Below are positions 36,376 to 46,627 of a DNA stretch of 64,000 nt, piece by piece. Below the pieces are notes generated by a model, which had not been told where the DNA came from, ran no database searches, and worked only from the letters and a program-made list of their open reading frames with translations. Source of the DNA: Streptomyces sp. NBC_01788 (GTDB lineage: Bacteria; Actinomycetota; Actinomycetes; Streptomycetales; Streptomycetaceae); NCBI RefSeq assembly GCF_035917575.1, contig NZ_CP109090.1:7440001-7504000 (forward strand). The letters are read 5' to 3'. The position numbers and the translations under genes were made by a program. Position 1 is the first letter of the stretch. Each line of letters begins with the position of its first letter.

Positions 36376-36795
36376 TCAGGCGGCACCCTCCTCGCCGGTG
36401 CGCCGGCGCGAGAGGCAGTACGCCGTGCCGAGCGAGCCGCCGATGAGCGCGGTGCCCATGCCGATCTGCTTCAGGTCGAAACCGCCCACGGTCCCGCCCA
36501 CACCCGCGCGGACGCCGTGCCGGTAGTGGTCCGATCCGCCGCCGCCGCGGCCGCCGAAGCGGCCCTCGCCGTCGTCATCGCCGTAGCCGGAGCGGCCGTT
36601 GCCGCCGCCGTGGGAGCGTCCGCCCCCACCGGAGTAGCGGCCCTCGTCACCGCCGCCACCTCCGTAAGAGCGACCGTCGCCGTTACCGTTGCCGTAGGAG
36701 TGGCTGTCACCGGCGCTGGCGACGGCCGCCGGCGCGCAGAAGGTGAGGGCGCAGACGCCCAGCAGTGCGGCCGAGACAACACCTGTTACGCGCAT
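36376..36795 (-). CDS. Small glycine-rich secreted protein with C-terminal membrane tail
   Basis: The 139-residue protein has a signal peptide (1-28, cleavage near AVASAG). A hydrophilic glycine/serine/tyrosine/aspartate region follows (NGNGDGRSYGGGGGDEG...), then a C-terminal hydrophobic segment IGMGTALIGGSLGTAYCL and a basic/acidic tail SRRRTGEEGAA. The layout (signal, Gly-rich stalk, C-terminal helix, Arg tail) repeats that of the larger glycine-rich protein 170 bases away. It shares an 18-base two-part promoter motif with the sortase gene, so the two are likely co-regulated. A role as a wall-anchored surface protein is inferred, and no family is recognised. Confidence 0.78.
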   Translation of the reverse strand: MRVTGVVSAALLGVCALTFCAPAAVASAGDSHSYGNGNGDGRSYGGGGGDEGRYSGGGGRSHGGGNGRSGYGDDDGEGRFGGRGGGGSDHYRHGVRAGVGGTVGGFDLKQIGMGTALIGGSLGTAYCLSRRRTGEEGAA

Positions 36796-36867
36796 GATGG
36801 GTCCTCCGGTCCCCGAGGAGCAGCAGCGGTCCTGTTCCGCTTGTGCCGGATATGCGCCTCGCTGACC

Positions 36868-36918
36868 AAAACGCTAGGGAGGTGTGCACCGCGGCGCGAT
36901 TGCACCCGGGCGAACGGG
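36868..36918 (-). promoter_or_regulatory. Second copy of promoter motif CCCGTTCGC-N33-TAGCGTTTT
   Basis: On the minus strand CCCGTTCGC (36918-36910), 33 bases, then TAGCGTTTT (36876-36868), about 73 bases before the start at 36795. All 18 motif bases and the spacing equal those before the sortase gene, while the 33 bases between differ. Confidence 0.65.
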
Positions 36919-36955
36919 GCAACGGTTGCGCCGCCCAGGGGATTCACGGGTCACG

Positions 36956-37720
36956 TCACCGCGTCAGATGGGGGAACAGGTCCAGGAACGGTCCGGCGGT
37001 GGCCGAGACGCCGCGGCTGTAGGGGGCGTCGAAGTCCCAGATCAGGAAGAGGAGGAAGGTGATCAGCGCGGAGAACAGCCCCGCGAGGATCAGCTCCCGC
37101 CTTGTGCGCCGGATCTGGAGCGCGAACACCATGCCGATGGTGATGACGCCCCCCGAGAGCAGGCCGAACCACACCACCCCCGGCATCGTCGCCCCCATGG
37201 AGCCGGCGCGTGCGGTGCGGGCCTGGGAGGCGGCGGCCACCTGGTCCACCAGCGGCTGGTAGGCCTGCGCCTCGAAGTCCGTCTTGGGCTGGTAGTCGGT
37301 GACGTCGGCGCGGACGCGTTCCATCAGTTCGTCGCCCCGCGTGGTGACGCGGCCGTGGTCGGCCATGGTCTTCCACTCGGTGGTCACGACGTGTCCGGCG
37401 TAGGCGTCGACGTCGGCGCGGATGCGGTCGCGGACATCGGCCGGATAGACGCGGACGCGTTCGGAGACCTCGTGCAGCGCCTGGGCCTCCGCCTGGACGT
37501 GGTCCTGGGCGGCGACGCGCGCCTCCCAGACACCGGCGATGGCCAGACCCAGCACGATCGCGTAGACCACGCCGATCCACATGGTCATGTACTCGATGAC
37601 GTCCGGAGTCTCGCTGGGATCGTCGTCCACGGCCTTCGTGCGGTGCCGCAGGACGGTGATGACGACGACCATCGCACAGGCGGCCAGCATCGCGAGAAGG
37701 AGAACAAGCCATTCCGACAA
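36956..37720 (-). CDS. DUF4239 integral membrane protein
   Basis: The 254-residue membrane protein has an N-terminal helix (LVLLLAMLAACAMVVVITVL), a second (MWIGVVYAIVLGLAIAGVW), a large alpha-helical hydrophilic domain (about 68-175), and two C-terminal helices (VVWFGLLSGGVITIGMVFAL and LILAGLFSALITFLLFLIW). This is the bestrophin-like DUF4239 fold, proposed but not shown to be a channel. It starts 16 bases downstream of the next leftward gene (37737) and may be co-transcribed with it. Confidence 0.82.
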   Translation of the reverse strand: MSEWLVLLLAMLAACAMVVVITVLRHRTKAVDDDPSETPDVIEYMTMWIGVVYAIVLGLAIAGVWEARVAAQDHVQAEAQALHEVSERVRVYPADVRDRIRADVDAYAGHVVTTEWKTMADHGRVTTRGDELMERVRADVTDYQPKTDFEAQAYQPLVDQVAAASQARTARAGSMGATMPGVVWFGLLSGGVITIGMVFALQIRRTRRELILAGLFSALITFLLFLIWDFDAPYSRGVSATAGPFLDLFPHLTR

Positions 37721-37736
37721 CGGGTTCCTCCAGGGG

Positions 37737-38396
37737 TCAGCGCGGGCGGAGCGCGGCCACGGCGGCCAGTGCGGGCACCGCGATGAGCAGGACGTAGGTG
37801 AGGGGCGAGGGGCTGCGCCGGGGTGTCGCCCGGTGCGGCTGGGCGTGGTGGCGCGGGTAGGTCACCGGCGCCACGGACGGGCTGGGACGGGGCTTGGGGG
37901 CCGGTCTTGGGGCCGGCGGCGGAGGCGGTGCGGGCTGCGGGGGTGGTGGGGGAGCGGGCCGGGCCTGCGGAGCGGCCGGGGCCGGGCGCGGAGGTGGCGG
38001 GGGTTCGGGAGTGGGGGTGGGCCTCGGCTTCGGTGGCGGGGTGGGCTCGGGCGGCGGAGGCGGCGTCGGCGTGGGCGTCGGGGTAGGCGTGGGCGTGGGC
38101 GTGGGCGTGGGCGTGGGCGTGGGCGTGGGCGTCGGTGTCGGGGTGGGGCTCGGGCTGGGCGTCGGCGTCGGTGTCGGCCTCCGGCACGGCGGTGGAAGGG
38201 GCGGAAAGGAGGGCCAGGAGCCGCCGGCCACCGCCACCGCCTCCATGCCGTCCGGGCCCGTGGAGGCGTACGCGCAGGCGTCGGCCGCGGCCGGGGCGGC
38301 TCCGCCCACACACGTCCATGCCAGCAGGGCCGGCGCCAATACCCGCAGCATCAGGGCGGATCGCGTCGGTTCGGGTCGTTGCACGAGCGAGATCAT
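37737..38396 (-). CDS. Proline/threonine-repeat envelope protein
   Basis: The 219-residue protein has a signal-like N-terminus (MLRVLAPALLAWTCVGGAAP within the first 36 residues, cleavage near AAADA). A short region with two cysteines follows. Then comes a long Pro-Thr tract (TPTPTP repeats, about 75-115), a proline-rich wall-spanning-type region to residue 190, and a C-terminal membrane segment (YVLLIAVPALAAVAAL) with tail RPR. PT stalks typically span peptidoglycan. The C-terminal helix and Arg resemble the other surface proteins in this block. An internal ATG at 38351 is an alternative start. The DNA encoding the TP tract is a hexamer tandem repeat. Confidence 0.72.
   Translation of the reverse strand: MISLVQRPEPTRSALMLRVLAPALLAWTCVGGAAPAAADACAYASTGPDGMEAVAVAGGSWPSFPPLPPPCRRPTPTPTPSPSPTPTPTPTPTPTPTPTPTPTPTPTPTPTPPPPPEPTPPPKPRPTPTPEPPPPPRPAPAAPQARPAPPPPPQPAPPPPPAPRPAPKPRPSPSVAPVTYPRHHAQPHRATPRRSPSPLTYVLLIAVPALAAVAALRPR
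38073..38140 (-). repeat. Hexanucleotide tandem repeat encoding the Thr-Pro tract
   Basis: GTGGGC-type hexamers (plus strand) are repeated about eleven times with few variants, encoding TPTPTP on the minus strand. It is slippage-prone, so repeat number may vary between strains. Confidence 0.85.
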
Positions 38397-38655
38397 GAGC
38401 TGTCGTGGACCAGGGCACGCCGCGGTGGGCGCGGATTGCCCCGAAGGAGGGAAACCACAGGTCGGAGGGTTTGATCGGCGGTCCGGTGCGCCGCCCCGAT
38501 GGGTACGCGCGTACGGGGTGGCACCAGGCGCGTCACATGTTGCGGAAATAAATCGCGGCCGCGGTTGAACACAACCGCCTGTGCCGTCCGTACCCAGTGT
38601 CGTGCGGCGGCGCAGTAGGGCGTTGCAACACCATAAGGATTATGAGGAGTTGACG

Positions 38656-39606
38656 ATGAACACCTCCTGGCGGAGCGCCTCACTCGTGGCGGCGGCCGCG
38701 GCCGTGCTGGCGCTGACGACGGCGTGCGGTCAGGAAAGCGCCCCTTCAGCGGGCAGCCAGAACGTGGGCGCGACCGCCCAGGCCGGCGGATTCGGCAGCG
38801 CCGGGACGAGCGCCGGCACTGCTACGGGAAGCGCCGCCGGCAACGGTTACGGCGCCGACGGCCAGCAGGCCGCCCCCAAGCCCGCCGGGCAGCTCACGGT
38901 CGCCACCAACGTGAAGCTGGGCAAGGTGGTCACCGACAGCGCCGGAATGACGCTGTACCGCTTCGACGCGGATACGGCCCAGCCCCCCACGTCCAACTGT
39001 GACGGCGACTGCGCCACGGCCTGGCCGCCGGTTCCCGCCGACGACGCCGCCGCCGGGCCCGGTATCGACAAGGCCCTGCTCGGCGAGGTCACCCGCTCCG
39101 ATGGCACCAAGCAGCTCACGATCGGTGGCTGGCCCGCGTACCGCTACGCGAAGGACACCGAGGTCGGTGACGCCAACGGCCAGGGCGTGAACGACAAGTG
39201 GTTCGCCCTGGCGGCCGACGGCAAGAAGGCCTCACTGGCGGACCTGCCGGGCCTGTCCGTGAAGAAGACCGAACTGGGCAACGTCGTCGTCGACCGGAAC
39301 GGCATGACGGTCTACCGCTTCTCGAAGGACCAGGCGTGGCCGAAGTCGGTCTCCGCCTGCACCGGTTCCTGCCTGGAGAAGTGGCCGGCCGTGGCCCCCG
39401 TCGCCGTGAACGACACCAAGGGCGTGCTGACGAAGGGCATGATGCCCTTCACCCGGCCCGACGGCGTCAAGCAGATGACCATCAACTGCTGGCCCCTCTA
39501 CACCTTCTCCGGGGACAAGGCGCCCGGGGACGTCAACGGCCAAGGCATCGGCGGTACTTGGTTCGCCGTCTCCCCCGACGGAAAGGCGATCGGCGCCCCG
39601 CAGTAG
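38656..39606 (+). CDS. SCO0930-family lipoprotein (secreted repeat domains)
   Basis: The 316-residue lipoprotein has a signal peptide ending in TTAC (lipobox-like, Cys about 21), a Gly/Ala/Ser-rich linker to about 75, then tandem copies of the 'secreted repeat of unknown function'. The units contain LYRFDADT...CDGDCATAWPPV and VYRFSKDQ...CTGSCLEKWPAV, each with a close Cys pair and a W-P-x-V ending, plus companion segments (GWPAYRYAKD, CWPLYTFSGD). Family function is unknown; electron transfer or metal binding has been guessed. GAGGAG about 7 bases before ATG 38656 fixes the start. A strong terminator follows. It matches the family named after S. coelicolor SCO0930. Confidence 0.88.
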   Translation: MNTSWRSASLVAAAAAVLALTTACGQESAPSAGSQNVGATAQAGGFGSAGTSAGTATGSAAGNGYGADGQQAAPKPAGQLTVATNVKLGKVVTDSAGMTLYRFDADTAQPPTSNCDGDCATAWPPVPADDAAAGPGIDKALLGEVTRSDGTKQLTIGGWPAYRYAKDTEVGDANGQGVNDKWFALAADGKKASLADLPGLSVKKTELGNVVVDRNGMTVYRFSKDQAWPKSVSACTGSCLEKWPAVAPVAVNDTKGVLTKGMMPFTRPDGVKQMTINCWPLYTFSGDKAPGDVNGQGIGGTWFAVSPDGKAIGAPQ

Positions 39607-39639
39607 CGACAACCGCCTCCGGCAGACCGGACCCGAACC

Positions 39640-39676
39640 GGACCGCCCCCTCCGCGCCGCACGGAGGGGGCGGTCC
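39640..39676 (+). terminator. Terminator of SCO0930-like gene
   Basis: A perfect 15-base stem, GGACCGCCCCCTCCG (39640-39654) with its complement at 39662-39676 and a 7-base loop. Confidence 0.82.
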
Positions 39677-39845
39677 ATCGTGTGCGCAGACCATGGCAAT
39701 TCACCGCGATGCGGATGCGAGGGTGGCCCGGAAGCGCAGGTGGTGACCGGGAACGGATGGTCAATTTCCGTTTCCACTCGCCCGTTCGGCGGGCGATCAG
39801 TAGCCTCTGCTCGAACACCGGATCGCCTACGCAGTGGAGAGATGG

Positions 39846-40658
39846 ATGGAGCGTCCCGCCTGGGCTCCGCGGAGCATCGACATCTCGGTGCCGAGCGTCG
39901 CCCGCATCTACGACTTCTACCTGGGCGGTTCGCACAACTTCGAGGTCGACCGGCAAGCGGCCCGCAGGGCCATGGAGTTCATGCCGGGGCTGCCCAAGAT
40001 CAGCCAGGCGAACCGGGCGTTCATGCGCCGGGCCGTGGAGTTCGCCGCTGAGGAGGGCATCACCCAGTTCCTGGACATCGGGTCCGGCATCCCCGCCTTC
40101 GGCAACGTCCACGAGGTCGCCCAGGCCGCCCGGCCTGGCGCGCGGGTGGTGTACGTCGATCACGACCCGGTGGCCGTGAGCCACAGCAAGGCCGTTCTGG
40201 CGGGCAACGAGGACGCGAACGTGGTCGCGGCCGACCTGCGCAAGCCCCAGGAAATCCTCGCGAGCCCCGAGTTGGGGCGGCTGATCGACCCGAATCGGCC
40301 AGTCGCGCTGCTTCTCGTTGCCATACTGCATTTCGTGGAAGACGCGGACGACCCCTACGGCGCGGTGGCCGAGCTGCGCGACGCGCTCGCGCCGGGGAGC
40401 CTGCTCGTCCTCACCCATGCCTCGTACGAGGGCATCCCGCTCCCCGCGAAGCGGAGCCGGTCCCTGGTGGACGTGTACGAAAACATTCGCAACCCGCTGA
40501 TCATGCGCTCGCGCGAGGAGATCGCGCGGTTCTTCGAGGGGTACGACATGGTGGAACCCGGGCTGGTGCCGATGCCGAACTGGCGGCCGCGTACGGCGCC
40601 GGAGGACGAGGACCCCTATGCCTTCTCCGGTTTCGCGGGCGTGGGGCGTACGGCGTGA
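39846..40658 (+). CDS. SAM-dependent methyltransferase (DUF574 type)
   Basis: The 270-residue protein is of the Methyltransf_19/DUF574 family, highly expanded in Streptomyces. It begins with the typical PSVARIYDFYLGGSHNFEVDR, has the SAM-binding glycine motif QFLDIGSGIP, and an acidic ribose-contact residue in ARVVYVDHDPVAV. The methyl acceptor is unknown for nearly all family members. The stop overlaps the GTG start of rmdA (GTGA), so the two are translationally coupled and may be functionally linked to c-di-GMP signalling. ATG 39846 is preferred over GTG 39834 because GGAGA lies 5 bases upstream. Confidence 0.9.
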   Translation: MERPAWAPRSIDISVPSVARIYDFYLGGSHNFEVDRQAARRAMEFMPGLPKISQANRAFMRRAVEFAAEEGITQFLDIGSGIPAFGNVHEVAQAARPGARVVYVDHDPVAVSHSKAVLAGNEDANVVAADLRKPQEILASPELGRLIDPNRPVALLLVAILHFVEDADDPYGAVAELRDALAPGSLLVLTHASYEGIPLPAKRSRSLVDVYENIRNPLIMRSREEIARFFEGYDMVEPGLVPMPNWRPRTAPEDEDPYAFSGFAGVGRTA

Positions 40659-42796
40659 TCACGGCATCGGACGGGCCGGAGGGCAGACTGCGCCGGCTGA
40701 CGACGATCTGGAGCCGGGCCGTCTTCCCGGTGACCTCGACGTCGCTGACCCGCCCGGAGTTCGAGGAACTGCTCCTGCCGCTCGCCCGCCGGCTGAGATC
40801 GGCGCTGCGGGACCGGGTCTTCGACGCGCGGGAGGGCGAGGCGGTCGGCGCCGCACTGGTCGACGCGCACTGCACCGCGCCCGAGGCGCTCAGCCACTCC
40901 CTGGACTGCCTCGACGCCTACCTCGTGCTGTACTGCGGCGAGGACGGTGACCGGGAGGACCTGCGGGCGCGGTCCGCGCGGTTGCAGCACTCGATGGCGG
41001 CCGGGTTCGCACGGGCGCTGCGCGAACGCACGCTGGCCGAGCAGGAGGCGATAGCCCAGGCCGCGCTGCGCGCCCAGGGCGTGGTCGCACTGGCGCTGCA
41101 CGCCAGCGAGGCCCGCTTCCGCGCCGTGTTCGAAGGCGCCGCGATCGGCATCGCCATCGCCGACCTCCAGGGCAACGTCCTCCAGGTCAACAGCGCGCTG
41201 CTGCGCATGTTCGGCGGCGCGGAGCGGACCGTGCGCGGCCGCAACGTACGGGAGTGGATCCACTCCGACGACGCCCCGCATCTGTGCCGGCTGTACGAGG
41301 AACTGGTGCGCGGCGAACGCGAGCACTACCACGTGGAGAAGGCCTTCTACCGGCCTGACGGAACGGTTCTGTGGACCAACCTGACCGTCTCCCTGCTCCG
41401 CGACGCCGACGGCTGTCCCCAGTACCAGCTCGCCCTCATGGAGGACACCACCGAGCGGCGGCTGCTCAATCTGAGGCTGCGGTACGAGGCCACCCACGAC
41501 GCTCTGACCGGACTGCCCAACCGCACCCTGTTCTTCGAGCGCCTGGAGAAGGCGCTGAACGCGGGCGAGGGGCAGCGTTTCGGCCTGTGCTACCTCGACC
41601 TGGACGGCTTCAAGACCATCAACGACAGCCTCGGCCACGCGGCCGGGGACCGGCTGCTGGTCGAGGTCGCCGACCGGCTCCAGGCGTGCGCGACCGCGCC
41701 CGGCGAGATGGTCGCCCGGCTCGGCGGTGACGAGTTCGTCGCGCTGACCACCGGCCCCGGCACCCGGCAGGAGGTCGACGAGCTGGCCACGCGGATCACG
41801 AACGCGCTGGTCGCCCCGGTCCGCATCGACGGCCGGGAACTGGCCGTGCGCGGCAGCATCGGCATCGTCGAGGGGCCGGCGGGCGAGCGCAGCGCGGCGG
41901 AGGTGCTGCGCAGCGCGGACATCACCATGTACCGGGCCAAGTCGGCCGGCGGCAACCGCTTTGAGCTCGCCGACCCGGAGGCCGACGCCCGCGCCATCAC
42001 CCGGCACGGACTGACCACGGCGCTGCCGACCGCGCTGGACCGGGGTGAGTTCTTCATCGAGTACCAGCCACTGGTGTGCCTCGGCGACGGCAGCGTGCGC
42101 GGAGCCGAGGCGCTGGTGCGCTGGCTGCACCCGCAGCACGGCGTCCTCGGTCCCGACCGGTTCATCCCGCTCGCCGAGCACACCGGGCTGATCGTCCCGC
42201 TGGGCCGCTGGGTCCTGGAGCAGTCGGTGCGCCAGGCCGGCCGATGGCGGGAGCTGCACGGGGACGGCGGCGAGGGTCCGCTGCGCATCAACGTCAACCT
42301 CTCGCCGTGCCAGCTCACCCACCCCGGGCTCGTCCAGGACACCGTCGACATCCTGGAGCGCGCGGGTGTGCAACCGGACGCGCTGTGCCTGGAGGTCACC
42401 GAGTCGGCGCTCATCGGCGCCGACGACGACCTGCTCAAGCCGTTGCGCCGACTGGCCGAGATGGGCATCGACATAGCCCTGGACGACTTCGGCACCGGCT
42501 ACTCCAACCTGGCCAACCTGCGCCGGCTGCCGGTGAGCGTGCTCAAGCTGGACCGTTCCTTCACGCAGGGCATGCAGCAGTTCCCGGCCGACCCCGTCGA
42601 TCTGAAGATCGTCGAGGGCATCGTCGCCCTCGCCCACAGCCTGAACCTGGCGGTCACCGTGGAGGGCGTGGAAACCGGCGCCCAGGCCGAACAACTCCGC
42701 GTCCTGGGCTGCGACACGGCCCAGGGCTGGTACTACGCCCGCCCCGGCCCCCCGGACCGCCTGCACGACCTGGCCCTGGCAGACACGACGAGTTGA
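40655..42796 (+). CDS. rmdA: PAS-GGDEF-EAL cyclic-di-GMP protein, RmdA-like
   Basis: The 713-residue protein has an N-terminal helical region (1-140), PAS/PAC (about 145-270), GGDEF with an intact active-site RLGGDEFVAL (about 355) and EAL with GAEALVRW, plus VTESALIG, LDDFGTGYSNL and TVEGVET metal-binding motifs, all intact. It could both make and degrade c-di-GMP. Length, order and neighbours (methyltransferase, SCO0930-like lipoprotein, LysR, sdhCAB) match S. coelicolor SCO0928/RmdA, one of two paired phosphodiesterases that govern aerial development. GTG 40655 overlaps the stop of the methyltransferase. A strong bidirectional terminator follows. The symbol rests on synteny recalled from memory. 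Confidence 0.9.
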   Translation: MITASDGPEGRLRRLTTIWSRAVFPVTSTSLTRPEFEELLLPLARRLRSALRDRVFDAREGEAVGAALVDAHCTAPEALSHSLDCLDAYLVLYCGEDGDREDLRARSARLQHSMAAGFARALRERTLAEQEAIAQAALRAQGVVALALHASEARFRAVFEGAAIGIAIADLQGNVLQVNSALLRMFGGAERTVRGRNVREWIHSDDAPHLCRLYEELVRGEREHYHVEKAFYRPDGTVLWTNLTVSLLRDADGCPQYQLALMEDTTERRLLNLRLRYEATHDALTGLPNRTLFFERLEKALNAGEGQRFGLCYLDLDGFKTINDSLGHAAGDRLLVEVADRLQACATAPGEMVARLGGDEFVALTTGPGTRQEVDELATRITNALVAPVRIDGRELAVRGSIGIVEGPAGERSAAEVLRSADITMYRAKSAGGNRFELADPEADARAITRHGLTTALPTALDRGEFFIEYQPLVCLGDGSVRGAEALVRWLHPQHGVLGPDRFIPLAEHTGLIVPLGRWVLEQSVRQAGRWRELHGDGGEGPLRINVNLSPCQLTHPGLVQDTVDILERAGVQPDALCLEVTESALIGADDDLLKPLRRLAEMGIDIALDDFGTGYSNLANLRRLPVSVLKLDRSFTQGMQQFPADPVDLKIVEGIVALAHSLNLAVTVEGVETGAQAEQLRVLGCDTAQGWYYARPGPPDRLHDLALADTTS

Positions 42797-42900
42797 CCGG
42801 CACCGCCGGTGGCCTTTCAGGGGCGCGGGGAACTGCGCGCCCAGCCCCGACGGACCCGCGGACGAACGCAGCCCTCGCCCCGGCAAACGGGCGCGGGCGC

Positions 42901-42948
42901 GACACGGTCGCGGCCTGCCGACACTGTCGGCAGGCCCGCGACCGTGTC
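42901..42948. terminator. Strong bidirectional terminator between rmdA and lysR genes
   Basis: The left arm (42901-42923) begins GACACGGTCGCGG and continues CCTGCCGACA. The right arm (42925-42948) is complementary with one bulged base, and the loop is a single C. About 23 base pairs lie between two convergent genes. Confidence 0.88.
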
Positions 42949-42996
42949 ACTCGAACCCGCGGCACCGCCGCCACGTCCCTGTGAGCGGACACCGCC

Positions 42997-43884
42997 TCAC
43001 CGCTCCAGCAGCATCCGCTGGAGTTCCCTCGCGGCCCTCGGCGGAGCCACATCGCTGCGGTGGGCCAGCGCGATCGTACGGTGCAGTCCGGGACGGGCCA
43101 GCGGGGTGACCCGCAGGCCGTGTCCTGAGCGCGTCGCGACCATGCGCGGGACGACGGCCACCCCGAGCCCCGCCCGCACGAACCCCAGCACCGCGTCCAT
43201 CTCGCCGCCCTCGACGGCCAGGTCCGGCTCGAAGCCCTCCGCGCGGCACGCGGCGACCGTCAGCTCCCGCAGGTCGTAGCCGTGCCGGAACATCACCAGG
43301 CGCTCGCCCTCCAGGTCCGCGATGCCGACCGAGCGCCGCCCCGGGCCGCCGGGCGCCGGCGCCTCCGGCGAGGAGACCACCACCAGGTCCTCGCGCAGCA
43401 GCTCCACCGTGGTCAGGGCGGGGGACGGGGTGGGCAGCGGAAGCACGACCAGCGCCAGGTCGAGGGCGCCGCGGGCCAGCTCCCGCACCAGGTCGTGGGA
43501 GCCTCCCTCCTCGACCAGCAGCCGGATGCCCGGGTAGCGGTCGTGAAAGGCACGCAGCACGTCCGGCAGCAGGCCGGTGCACAGGCTCGGGGTGGCGCCG
43601 AGCCGCACCCGGCCCCGGCGCAGCTGCACCAGTTCCTGCACCTCGTGCCGCGCCGTGTCGGCGTCGGCGAGGATGCGCCGGGCCAGCGGCAGCAGCGCCT
43701 CCCCGGCGTCGGTGAGCGTGATGTTCCCCCGCGCCCGCAGGAACAGATCGGCGCCCAACTCCCGCTCCAGCGCCTTGATCTGCTGCGACAGCGACGGCTG
43801 GGCGACATGGACCAGATCGGCCGCGCGGGTGAAGTGCCGGGTCTCGGCGACCGCCACGAAGTACTGGAGCTGCTGGAACTGCAC
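42997..43884 (-). CDS. LysR-family regulator divergent from sdhCAB
   Basis: The 295-residue regulator has an N-terminal winged HTH (residues 1-60, TRAADLVHVAQPSLSQQIKA) and a periplasmic-binding-like effector domain (about 90-290). It is transcribed away from the succinate dehydrogenase genes, with 84 bases between starts. The gap contains ATAG-N7-CTAT, a textbook T-N11-A LysR box (43894-43908). It is likely a regulator of this respiratory complex and of itself. The effector, perhaps a C4-dicarboxylate, is inferred. The start is GTG 43884. It corresponds in position to S. coelicolor SCO0925. Confidence 0.9.
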   Translation of the reverse strand: MQFQQLQYFVAVAETRHFTRAADLVHVAQPSLSQQIKALERELGADLFLRARGNITLTDAGEALLPLARRILADADTARHEVQELVQLRRGRVRLGATPSLCTGLLPDVLRAFHDRYPGIRLLVEEGGSHDLVRELARGALDLALVVLPLPTPSPALTTVELLREDLVVVSSPEAPAPGGPGRRSVGIADLEGERLVMFRHGYDLRELTVAACRAEGFEPDLAVEGGEMDAVLGFVRAGLGVAVVPRMVATRSGHGLRVTPLARPGLHRTIALAHRSDVAPPRAARELQRMLLER

Positions 43885-43893
43885 GAGACCATC

Positions 43894-43908
43894 ATAGCCA
43901 GTCCCTAT
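43894..43908. promoter_or_regulatory. LysR box (ATAG-N7-CTAT)
   Basis: ATAGCCAGTCCCTAT is a dyad with T-N11-A spacing, 10 bases upstream of the lysR start and about 60 before sdhC, the usual place for a LysR autoregulatory and activation site. Confidence 0.6.
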
Positions 43909-43954
43909 CGAAACAAGCCGGACCATGTCTTGGACCGATGGGGTCCTTCGGCCC

Positions 43955-43960
43955 TACCGT
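43955..43960 (+). promoter_or_regulatory. Putative -10 box of sdhCAB
   Basis: TACCGT (TANNNT) ends 8 bases before ATG 43969, predicting a transcript start at about 43967 and a near-leaderless sdhC mRNA. Confidence 0.4.
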
Positions 43961-43968
43961 CCTGAGAC

Positions 43969-44676
43969 ATGGCACTGGCAACGCGGACGGACCGACGGCC
44001 GTCCATGGCACGCACCGTGTGGGGCTCGACCGTCGGCAAGAAGACCGTGATGGCGGTCAGCGGCCTGATCATGCTGCTGTACCTGGTCGTCCACATGATC
44101 GGGAACCTGAAGATCTTCTTCGGGGCGGGCGAGTTCAACCACTACGCCCACTGGCTGCGCACGGTCGGCGAGCCGTTCATGCACTACGAGTGGACGCTCT
44201 GGCTGGTCCGCGTGGTGCTCGTGGTCGCCGTCGTCGCCCACGCTGTCTCCGCCTACCAGCTCAGCCGCCGCGACATCAGGGCGCGGCCCAGCAAGTACGT
44301 GCACGCGAGGCCAAGGGCCGGTTACGCCACCCGCACCATGCGCTGGGGCGGGATCATCCTCGCCCTGTTCATCGTCTGGCACATCCTGGACCTGACCACC
44401 GGGACCGTGCACTCCGGCGGATTCCAGCCGGGCCACCCGTACCAGAACGTCGTGGACACCTTCTCCACCTGGTACGGCAACGTCATCTACATCGTCGCCA
44501 TGCTGGCGCTCGGCCTGCACATCCGGCACGGCTTCTGGAGCGCCGCCCAGACCCTCGGCGTCGGCAGCCGCACCCGCGACCGTGCCCTCAAGACCGCCGC
44601 CAACGTTCTCGCACTGCTGCTCACGGCCGGCTTCATCGCCGTCCCGGTGGGCGTCATGACCGGAGTGGTGAGCTGA
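43969..44676 (+). CDS. sdhC: Succinate dehydrogenase/fumarate reductase cytochrome b subunit
   Basis: The 235-residue five-helix membrane anchor is of the B-type (single-subunit) succinate:quinone oxidoreductases. Membrane segments are [20 protein letters not shown], then about 80-105, 125-145, 165-190 and 205-230. Haem-ligand histidines occur at [25 protein letters not shown] and LGLHIRHG, enough for two b haems. It passes electrons from the SdhAB head to menaquinone. It starts the three-gene operon, and sdhA follows by 1 base after the stop. Confidence 0.92.
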   Translation: MALATRTDRRPSMARTVWGSTVGKKTVMAVSGLIMLLYLVVHMIGNLKIFFGAGEFNHYAHWLRTVGEPFMHYEWTLWLVRVVLVVAVVAHAVSAYQLSRRDIRARPSKYVHARPRAGYATRTMRWGGIILALFIVWHILDLTTGTVHSGGFQPGHPYQNVVDTFSTWYGNVIYIVAMLALGLHIRHGFWSAAQTLGVGSRTRDRALKTAANVLALLLTAGFIAVPVGVMTGVVS

Positions 44677-44677
44677 C

Positions 44678-46623
<1,946 letters not shown>

Positions 46624-46627
<4 letters not shown>

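Noticed and set aside
38073..38140. CRISPR-like array
   Set aside because: The repeats are contiguous hexamers without spacers and encode a Thr-Pro tract.
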